Shown here: positions 58,017-64,000 of the stretch, piece by piece
How positions within the stretch are numbered: the first letter of the stretch is position 1
Layout: every line of letters begins with the position of its first letter
Source: Bacillota bacterium
Lineage (GTDB): Bacteria > Bacillota > Clostridia > Christensenellales > Pumilibacteraceae
Assembly (NCBI GenBank): GCA_009777485.1
Contig: WRLT01000001.1
Span: 310,001 to 374,000, forward strand
Reading direction: 5' to 3'
DNA length: 64,000 bases
Made by a program: the position numbers and the translations under genes
Notes under the pieces: model-generated
Database searches by the model: none
Told to the model about the DNA's origin: nothing
Seen by the model: the letters and a program-made list of their open reading frames with translations, nothing else

Positions 58017-59187
58017 ATCCATTCTTTAAAAACCTTTCCATGCGTTTAACGGCTTCTGTCAGCGTATCCATAGAGGCGGCGTAGCAGGTGCGGATAAAAT
58101 CTTTGCCGCTTTCGCCGAACGCGCTGCCCGGAACTACGGCAACTTTTTCTTGCCGCAATAGCTTTTCGGCAAATGCCTCGCCGTCTAAGCCCGACGCCGC
58201 AACGGACGGAAACACATAAAACGCGCCCTGCGGCTCAAAGCATTGTAAGCCTATACGGTTAAACGCATCTACTAAAAAGCGTCGGCGCGAATCGTAGCTT
58301 TCGCGCATTTCTTTTACGGCGGAAAAGCCGTCCGTTTGGCCGTTTTGCAATGCGGCTAATGCGGCGTACTGCGAAACGGTAGGTGCGCACATTATGGTGT
58401 ATTGATGAATTTTAACAATCAAATCCATGATTTCTTTGGGGCCTGCAACATATCCTACGCGCCAGCCCGTCATGGCAAACGCCTTGCTAAATCCGCTTAC
58501 GTATACGGTGCGCTCGCGCATGCCCGATAACGATGCGGCGGAGGTGTGCTGAAAGCCGTAGGTTAAATCGGCGTAAATTTCGTCGGTAAGCACTAATAAA
58601 TCATTTTGGATAATAACGGGTACTAAAGCCTGCAATTCGGATTTAGTCATAACCGCGCCGGTGGGGTTGTTGGGGTAGGGCAAAATCAGCAGCTTAGTGC
58701 GCGGCGTAATAGCGGCTTGCAACGCCTGCGGAGTAAGCTTAAAGCGTTGCTCGGCTGTCGTTTTAACAGGAACGGGAACGCCGCCTACAAGCTGCACGTT
58801 AGGCAGATACGAAACGTAAGAGGGGTCGGGCATGACAACCTCGTCGCCGGGCGAAATAATGGCGCGCAAGGCTAAGTCTATGCCCTCGCTTGCGCCGATG
58901 GTGATGCAGATTTCTTCGTTTGGGCAATACGATAAAGAAAAGCGCGTAAGGTATTCGGCTATTTCCTTGCGCAGTTCTATCAGCCCGCGATTAGAGGTAT
59001 AGGCGGTAAAGCCCTTTCTAACCGACTTTACGGCGGCATCGCGGATATCCCACGGCGTTACAAAATCCGGCTCGCCCACGCCTAGCGAAAGCGCGTCCGG
59101 CATTTGCGTTACGATATCAAAAAACTTGCGTATGCCGCTGGGGCGCAAATTTTGCACCGTTTTGTTTAATCTGTTTTTATAGTTCAT
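58009..59187 (-). CDS. Class I/II aminotransferase (PatA/AspC type)
   Basis: The 392-residue PLP enzyme has GASEGIDLALRAI, DPSYVSYLPN, LPYPNNPTGAVM, the Asp in DEIYADLTYG, the PLP Lys in VSGFSKAFAMTGWRVGY and Arg in DFIRTCYA. These fit the aspartate or aromatic aminotransferase group. The start overlaps the RAM-domain regulator stop by 4 bases (ATGA), so the pair is co-translated and the regulator may sense the enzyme's amino acid. Confidence 0.93.
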   Translation of the reverse strand: MNYKNRLNKTVQNLRPSGIRKFFDIVTQMPDALSLGVGEPDFVTPWDIRDAAVKSVRKGFTAYTSNRGLIELRKEIAEYLTRFSLSYCPNEEICITIGASEGIDLALRAIISPGDEVVMPDPSYVSYLPNVQLVGGVPVPVKTTAEQRFKLTPQALQAAITPRTKLLILPYPNNPTGAVMTKSELQALVPVIIQNDLLVLTDEIYADLTYGFQHTSAASLSGMRERTVYVSGFSKAFAMTGWRVGYVAGPKEIMDLIVKIHQYTIMCAPTVSQYAALAALQNGQTDGFSAVKEMRESYDSRRRFLVDAFNRIGLQCFEPQGAFYVFPSVAASGLDGEAFAEKLLRQEKVAVVPGSAFGESGKDFIRTCYAASMDTLTEAVKRMERFLKNGFF

Positions 59188-59480
59188 GGCTGCACCGATA
59201 ACCGTTTAACCTCGTCTGCGCCCGTGCGGTATTCTTTTAAAATAAAGTGCGTGGCGGTAGACAGTACATTTTCGATAGTGGAAAGCTTTTCCGACACAAA
59301 AAGCGCAACCTCGCGCAGTGATTTTCCGCGAATAAACACGGCTAAATCATACGCGCCGCTCATTAAATATAAGCTTTTAACCTCTTTAAAGCGCGAAATT
59401 TCTTCGGCTATCGCATCAAAGCCCTTTAATTTTGCAGGCGTAACCTTTACCTCAATTAACGCCTCTACTAAATCTGCCAT
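59184..59480 (-). CDS. Lrp/AsnC ligand-binding (RAM) domain protein without HTH
   Basis: The 98-residue protein is a stand-alone RAM/AsnC effector domain (VEALIEVKVTPAKLKGFDAI, then LYLMSGAYDLAVFIRG). The helix-turn-helix of full Lrp proteins is absent. Such proteins bind amino acids and can form oligomers. AAAGGAG precedes ATG 59480. Coupling to the aminotransferase is the best clue to its role. Confidence 0.88.
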   Translation of the reverse strand: MADLVEALIEVKVTPAKLKGFDAIAEEISRFKEVKSLYLMSGAYDLAVFIRGKSLREVALFVSEKLSTIENVLSTATHFILKEYRTGADEVKRLSVQP

Positions 59481-59537
59481 AAAAATTCTCCTTTTATTTT
59501 TTAAGTGTAGTCCCATTCAACGGGCACTGCTCTACCC

Positions 59538-59664
59538 GTGCGCGCAAATAGCGGTTGTTCAGACGCACAACAGTTGCTTTTTTGACGAGGACGCTGTACT
59601 TCTTGTACGCAACGAGGCAAAAAAGCAAGCGTAGTGCGTATCAACAGCCGCTATTTGCGCGCAC
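59538..59664 (-). repeat. Gene-end hairpin repeat, copy 3 (aconitase 3' end)
   Basis: GTGCGCGCAAATAGCGG (59538-59554) pairs with CCGCTATTTGCGCGCAC (59648-59664). Inside, ACGCAC pairs with GTGCGT, and TTGCTTTTTTG pairs with a GGCAAAAAAGCAA arm. The right arm covers the last codons and stop of aconitase, and the left arm is its inverted copy, as at feoA. Base changes against copies 1 and 2 keep the pairing. Confidence 0.8.
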
Positions 59665-61585
59665 CGATGTGGGCTAGGACGCCGCCGTCTACCACTACCT
59701 GCTTTAACCGCTTAGATATTTCTAGGGTAACGGTGAACGTGTAGTTTTTGGTTTTGTTTACTATGGTTAGTGTGTCGCCTTTTAAAATTTGGGCGCGCAC
59801 ACCGCTAAGCTGCAACTCGTCTAAAACCGAAAGCTTAGCGTAATCGTCTGCGTTGGCAAACGTTAGCGGCAAAATGCCGTTGTTGATTAAATTGTCTTTA
59901 TGAATCCGCGCAAACGATTTAGCGATTACCGCCTTAACGCCTAAGTACAGCGGCACAAGCGCGGCGTGCTCGCGGCTGGAACCTTGCCCGTAGTTAGTGC
60001 CCGCCGCAATAAAACCGCCGCCGTGCGTTTTGGCTTTTTGGGCGAAATCGGGGTCGGCGGGGCGCAAGCAGTAATCGGCTAGGTGCGGAATGTTAGAACG
60101 GTACGGCAGCAGCTTGCTGTCGGAGGGCATGATGTGGTCGGTGGTGATGTTATCCTCTAACAGCGTTAAAAGCTTGCCCGAAAGCGTATCCGAAAGCGCG
60201 GTGTTTTTAGGAAACGGTTTTATGTTAGGGCCGCGAATAACCTGAATATTTTTAAAATCGGCAGGGTTTAAAATTAAATTATCGTTTACTAAAAACCTTG
60301 CGGGCGGCGTTATGATAGGAATTTCTTTTTCTTGTGCGGGGTCGGTTAAATAGCCGTTTAACGCCGTAAACGCCGCCGTTTCGGGGCTGACTAAATATAC
60401 GTCCGCGCTTGCCGTTCCGCTGCGCGCATAAAAGTTGCGATTAAAGGTGCGCACCGAAACCGCACCTGTTTTGGGCGATTGCCCCATGCCGATACACGGG
60501 CCGCACGCGCATTCTAATATTCTTGCGCCTGCGTCTATTAAGTCCGCAAGGCTGCCGTTTTGCGCCATCATGGTAAACACCTGCTTAGAACCGGGGCTTA
60601 CGGTAAAGCTAACATCGGGGTGGACGGTTTTGCCTTTTAAAACGGCCGCTACGCGCATAAGGTCTAGATATGAGGCATTCGTGCAAGAACCTACGCATAC
60701 TTGGTCTACCTTGATTTTGCCTTTATCGCGAATCAGTGCTTGAATGGAGTGTACGTTGTCGGGGCTGTGCGGACAAGCGGCAAGCGGGCGCAGCGCACTT
60801 AAATCTATACTAAGCGACTCGTCGTATTCCGCGCCCTCGTCGGCGGCAAGCGGCACATAATCGCCGCCGCGCCCTTGTGCTTGCAAAAAAGCTTGCGTGT
60901 TTTTATCAGACGGAAACAGCGAAGTTGTCGCGCCTAGCTCCGCGCCCATGTTGGTTATGGTGGCGCGTTCGGGAACGGATAAGGTTTGAACCCCTTCCCC
61001 TGTGTATTCTATTACCTTGCCTACCCCGCCCTTAACGCTTAGGCGGCGCAGCACCTCTAAAATAATATCCTTTGCGGATACGTTTTTGGATAGCTTGCCT
61101 TTTAATTCGCACTTAACCACTTTGGGCATAGAAAGGTACAGCGCGCCGCCGCCCATCGCCACTGCTACATCTAAGCCGCCCGCGCCGATTGCTAACATGC
61201 CTAAGCCGCCGCCCGTAGGCGTATGCGAATCCGAACCTAACAGGGTTTGTCCCGGCACGCCGAAACGTTCTAGGTGAATTTGGTGGCAGATGCCGTTGCC
61301 GGGCTTAGAAACCGATATGCCGTGCTTTAAGGCAACCGACTGAATGTAGGCGTGGTCGTCTGCGTTTTCAAAGCCGCTTTGCAGCGTGTTGTGGTCTATA
61401 TACGCAACCGATTTTTTGGTTTTAACCGTATCAATGCCCATCGCCTCGAACTGCAAATACGCCATAGTACCCGTAGAATCCTGCGTAAGGGTTTGGTCTA
61501 TGCGGATACTGATTTCGCTGCCACAGGTAAGTTCGCCCGAAACCAAATGCTGAGAGAGTATTTTTTGTGTTAAATTCTGCTTCAT
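59651..61585 (-). CDS. acn: Aconitate hydratase
   Basis: Aconitase interconverts citrate and isocitrate with a 4Fe-4S cluster. The 644-residue protein carries the cluster Cys residues in CVGSCTNAS and ECACGPCIGMGQSP and the late GTNYGQGSSREHAALVP motif. The length fits the compact form, which lacks the longer linker of the large AcnA proteins. ATG 61585 is set by MKQNLTQKILSQHL and the promoter 6 bases upstream. The gene stands alone, without citrate synthase or isocitrate dehydrogenase nearby. Confidence 0.95.
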   Translation of the reverse strand: MKQNLTQKILSQHLVSGELTCGSEISIRIDQTLTQDSTGTMAYLQFEAMGIDTVKTKKSVAYIDHNTLQSGFENADDHAYIQSVALKHGISVSKPGNGICHQIHLERFGVPGQTLLGSDSHTPTGGGLGMLAIGAGGLDVAVAMGGGALYLSMPKVVKCELKGKLSKNVSAKDIILEVLRRLSVKGGVGKVIEYTGEGVQTLSVPERATITNMGAELGATTSLFPSDKNTQAFLQAQGRGGDYVPLAADEGAEYDESLSIDLSALRPLAACPHSPDNVHSIQALIRDKGKIKVDQVCVGSCTNASYLDLMRVAAVLKGKTVHPDVSFTVSPGSKQVFTMMAQNGSLADLIDAGARILECACGPCIGMGQSPKTGAVSVRTFNRNFYARSGTASADVYLVSPETAAFTALNGYLTDPAQEKEIPIITPPARFLVNDNLILNPADFKNIQVIRGPNIKPFPKNTALSDTLSGKLLTLLEDNITTDHIMPSDSKLLPYRSNIPHLADYCLRPADPDFAQKAKTHGGGFIAAGTNYGQGSSREHAALVPLYLGVKAVIAKSFARIHKDNLINNGILPLTFANADDYAKLSVLDELQLSGVRAQILKGDTLTIVNKTKNYTFTVTLEISKRLKQVVVDGGVLAHIGARK

Positions 61586-61591
61586 ACCCGT

Positions 61592-61621
61592 AGTATAGCA
61601 AAAACGCACAGGGATTGTCAA
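61592..61621 (-). promoter_or_regulatory. Leaderless-type promoter of aconitase
   Basis: On the minus strand TTGACA is followed after 18 bases by TATACT, which ends 6 bases before ATG 61585. No Shine-Dalgarno is present. Confidence 0.75.
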
Positions 61622-61748
61622 ACAAACAAAACTGTCTTTTATCTACTGCTATAAGTGCTTTTAAAGCGTTAATTGCGTGTATGATTGCGTACCTAACAAT
61701 ATTCAATATCTTTCGTTGGCAAAAATTTATTTTATATTGCTTATTCTT

Positions 61749-61777
61749 TTGACCTATTTGCAAAAAAATGCTATACT
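61749..61777 (+). promoter_or_regulatory. Promoter of the methyltransferase-nuclease operon
   Basis: TTGACC is followed after 17 bases by TATACT. The leader is about 40 bases and ends in AAAGGGTG before ATG 61824. Confidence 0.65.
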
Positions 61778-61823
61778 ATATATACTTTAGCAATGCGATG
61801 TATTTTTTAAAGGGTGTATAAAA

Positions 61824-62936
61824 ATGAAGCAAAGAACACTAGACAAAGCCAAAGAAGAAAAGAAAGATGAGTTTTATACTCTGCTTGCAGATATAGAAAA
61901 AGAAATGCGGCACTATAAAGAGCAATTTCGCGGCAAAGTAATTTTCTGCAACTGTGATGACCCGTATGAAAGCAATTTTTTTAAATACTTTGCTTTGAAT
62001 TTTAATTATTTAGAATTGAAAAAACTTATTGCCACTTGTTATATCGGTTCACCGATTGCCAATAGGCAGCTTTCACTTTTTGATTATGAAACTGTTGAAA
62101 ATAAAACCACAAGGACACCTCACAAGATTGTGATAAATGAAGCAATAGATGAAAATCAAGATGGCGCTTTTGATTTACAAGATATTGTAACCTCTCTTGC
62201 AAGTAATGAAAAAAATACTTTAACGAGATTAAGCGGAGATGGCGATTTTCGGTCAAGCGAATGTGTCGAGTTGTTGAAGCAAGCAGATATTGTTGTAACA
62301 AACCCACCCTTTTCTTTGTTTCGTGAGTATGTTGCTCAATTGGTTGACTATAATAAAAACTTTATAATTATCGGGAATACAAATGCTTTGACTTATAAAG
62401 AAATTTTTAAACTCTTTAAGGAAAATAAAATACGCACTGGCTATACAAATTTCAATATAGGAATGCACTTCATTGTTCCTGATGAATATGATAGCTTTCA
62501 AAAAATAGAGAATGGTAAAAAAATTGTTCGTGTATCTACTTCGTGTTGGTTTACTAACTTAGATGTTGAAAAACATTTAGAAAAACTTACACTTTATAAA
62601 AACTATTCACCAAAAAAGTATCCAAGATATGAAAATTATAATGCAATAAATTGTGATACCTATACAGATATCCCTTGCGATTATTTTGGTGCTATGGGTG
62701 TGCCAATTACTTTTTTAGATAAGTATAATCCAGAGCAGTTTGAAATTATTGGACTTGGAATATCTAATTCGGGGATTGAAATAGGAGTTAAGCCTTATCG
62801 ACCCGAGCATAAAAAATATCGCAAAGAAGTTCAAAAAAGAGGTGCGGTTGACGGGGATTTGTATATGATTACAGATGGAGTTGTTGATGTTCCATATGCA
62901 AGAATTATAATCAAACGCAAAGGAGAAAACCTATGA
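61824..62936 (+). CDS. EcoRI-family adenine-specific DNA methyltransferase
   Basis: The 370-residue protein has the EcoRI-methylase pattern: KDEFYTLLADIEKEMRHYKE, VIFCNCDDPYESNFFKYF for cofactor binding, and the catalytic NPPFSLFREYV (motif IV, methylating adenine N6), followed by FIIIGNTNALTY. The gene is AT-rich with codon use unlike its neighbours, a sign of recent transfer. It ends in an ATGA overlap with the next gene, so the two proteins are made together. It should mark self DNA for the nuclease downstream. Confidence 0.9.
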   Translation: MKQRTLDKAKEEKKDEFYTLLADIEKEMRHYKEQFRGKVIFCNCDDPYESNFFKYFALNFNYLELKKLIATCYIGSPIANRQLSLFDYETVENKTTRTPHKIVINEAIDENQDGAFDLQDIVTSLASNEKNTLTRLSGDGDFRSSECVELLKQADIVVTNPPFSLFREYVAQLVDYNKNFIIIGNTNALTYKEIFKLFKENKIRTGYTNFNIGMHFIVPDEYDSFQKIENGKKIVRVSTSCWFTNLDVEKHLEKLTLYKNYSPKKYPRYENYNAINCDTYTDIPCDYFGAMGVPITFLDKYNPEQFEIIGLGISNSGIEIGVKPYRPEHKKYRKEVQKRGAVDGDLYMITDGVVDVPYARIIIKRKGENL

Positions 62937-64000
62937 AAATTGATTTAAAACGAATTAAGATAAGTGATGTCTTTGAGAACTATGTTGATAACAAAGAAGA
63001 AGGGGTTTTAGGTTACAACAAAAAGCTAAACATTCGTCCCAAATATCAGCGTGAATTTGTTTATGACGAAAAAAAGCGAAATGCAGTTTTACATTCTATA
63101 TTAAGTGGTTTTCCGCTTAATGTTATGTATTGGATAAAAAATTCAGACGGCGGTTTTGAAATGCTAGACGGTCAACAACGCACGATTTCCTTTTGCCAAT
63201 ATCTCAACAATGATTTTTCAATAAATAGTAAATATTTTCACAGCCTTACACAAGTTGAAAAAAATAAAATTTTGGATTATGAATTATTGATATATTTTTG
63301 CGAGGGAACAGATAAAGAAGTAATTGACTGGTTTGAAGTCATAAACACAGCGGGCGAAAAACTTACGCCGCAAGAATTAAGAAATGCCGTTTACACAGGC
63401 ACTTGGCTTACACACGCAAAAACAGTTTTCAGCAAAACTAATTGCGCCGCGTACTTGCTCTCAAAAGATTATGTAAACGGCTCGCCCATTCGTCAAGAAC
63501 TTTTACAGCGCGCAATAGAATGGCATTGTAAAAGTAGCGACGATAAGGATATTAGAGAGTATATGTCAAAGTATCAACACACTCCCAATGCGGATGACTT
63601 ATGGGTGTATTATAAAAGTGTTATTGATTGGATAAATTCGATATTTCCCACTTATCGCAAGGAAATGAAAGGCATTAACTGGGGTGAATTATATGACAAA
63701 TATTATAAACAAACATATAATGCAAAAAACATTGAGGCAAAAATTTATACTCTTATGGCTGACCCCTATATTAAAAACAAAAAAGGCATTTACACTTACA
63801 TTTTAGACGGTGATACAAAACACCTGCAAGTACGTGTTTTTGACGACGCGACTAAACGGGCAAAATATGAGCAGCAACATGGCATTTGCCCTGAATGTAA
63901 AAATCAAGGAAAAGATAAAAATTATGCCCTTGAAGAAATGGATGCCGACCATATTACGGCTTGGTCAAAAGGCGGAGCGTCAATCATTGATAATTGCGTA
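62933..64000 (+). CDS. DUF262-HNH nuclease, partial (right edge)
   Basis: ATG 62933 (AGGAG 6 bases upstream) opens a frame that runs off the right edge after 356 residues. The N-terminal part has the DUF262/GmrS-like motif MLDGQQRTISF, related to ParB-type nucleotide-hydrolysing domains, with FEVINTAGEKLTPQELRNAV. The C-terminal part has CPECKNQGKD and DADHITAWSKGGASIIDNC, an HNH nuclease core. In GmrSD systems these parts act on modified DNA, but here the partner is an EcoRI-type methylase, so a self/non-self system sensing unmethylated DNA is more likely. AT-rich like its partner. Confidence 0.85.
   Translation, partial: MKIDLKRIKISDVFENYVDNKEEGVLGYNKKLNIRPKYQREFVYDEKKRNAVLHSILSGFPLNVMYWIKNSDGGFEMLDGQQRTISFCQYLNNDFSINSKYFHSLTQVEKNKILDYELLIYFCEGTDKEVIDWFEVINTAGEKLTPQELRNAVYTGTWLTHAKTVFSKTNCAAYLLSKDYVNGSPIRQELLQRAIEWHCKSSDDKDIREYMSKYQHTPNADDLWVYYKSVIDWINSIFPTYRKEMKGINWGELYDKYYKQTYNAKNIEAKIYTLMADPYIKNKKGIYTYILDGDTKHLQVRVFDDATKRAKYEQQHGICPECKNQGKDKNYALEEMDADHITAWSKGGASIIDNCV

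Noticed and set aside
1..64000. tRNA or rRNA genes
   Set aside because: No T-loop GTTCGA-type signatures with matching acceptor stems, and no rRNA-like sequence, were noticed; a covariance search would be decisive.

Overview
The window looks like chromosome of an uncultured anaerobic Bacillota (Clostridia-type) bacterium with moderate GC. This rests on SpoVG, the rpmH-rnpA-yidD-yidC-khpB (jag) block, the tmk-holB-ricT block, an EcfA1-EcfA2-EcfT module, rubrerythrin, several ferredoxin-type proteins and consensus TTGACA/TATAAT promoters. No rRNA, tRNA, CRISPR array or complete prophage is visible.

Layout. 1-6.6 kb: metal-type permease (cut by the left edge), HCC/CorC-type membrane protein, Nudix hydrolase, a large anchored protein of unknown function, a small membrane protein and metK. 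6.9-9.7 kb: a secreted protein and a fused ABC exporter. 9.7-15.4 kb: a metal-homeostasis block with a DtxR-type regulator, FeoB, FeoA and a CtpE-like P-type ATPase; feoA and feoB each carry a palindromic candidate operator. 15.5-24.7 kb: two divergent XRE regulators, a membrane protein, a GH128-like lipoprotein, a PhnP-like hydrolase, a PacL-type Ca2+ ATPase, and an XRE gene split by a 282-bp palindromic element. 24.7-32.4 kb: EcfA1A2T, L19, an EFR1-type ferredoxin, a PP-loop ATPase, MurC and SpoVG. 32.5-35.8 kb: PP2C phosphatase, two zinc-ribbon Ser/Thr kinases and a tiny zinc-ribbon protein. 36-42 kb: a lipoprotein with a poly-G promoter, rpmH to khpB, TrmL and rubrerythrin. 42.3-48 kb: a 1304-residue anchored protein with a fourfold internal repeat and a SpoVB-type flippase. 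48-51.5 kb: a protein with two J-like domains, a RelE-type toxin-antitoxin pair, a ferredoxin and a zinc-ribbon protein. 52-61.6 kb: ricT-holB-tmk-decarboxylase, lysS-greA, aminotransferase with RAM regulator, and aconitase. 61.8-64 kb: an AT-rich EcoRI-family methyltransferase overlapping a DUF262-HNH nuclease that runs off the right edge.

Four patterns cut across the genes. (1) At least seven genes have a near-consensus promoter whose -10 hexamer ends only 6-7 bases before the ATG, with no Shine-Dalgarno, predicting leaderless mRNAs; other genes have ordinary Shine-Dalgarno sites, so both start modes coexist. (2) Two promoters carry simple repeats in the -35/-10 spacer (G12 and six CGT units), predicting phase-variable expression. 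(3) Intergenic regions hold several dispersed repeat families: large covarying hairpins at gene 3' ends, a cloverleaf-like element with 3-bp target duplications, a 130-bp repeat, a CACCCCGTC composite repeat and heptanucleotide tandem repeats. (4) The right edge holds a probable restriction or defence system. All functional calls come from reading motifs by eye; no database search was run.
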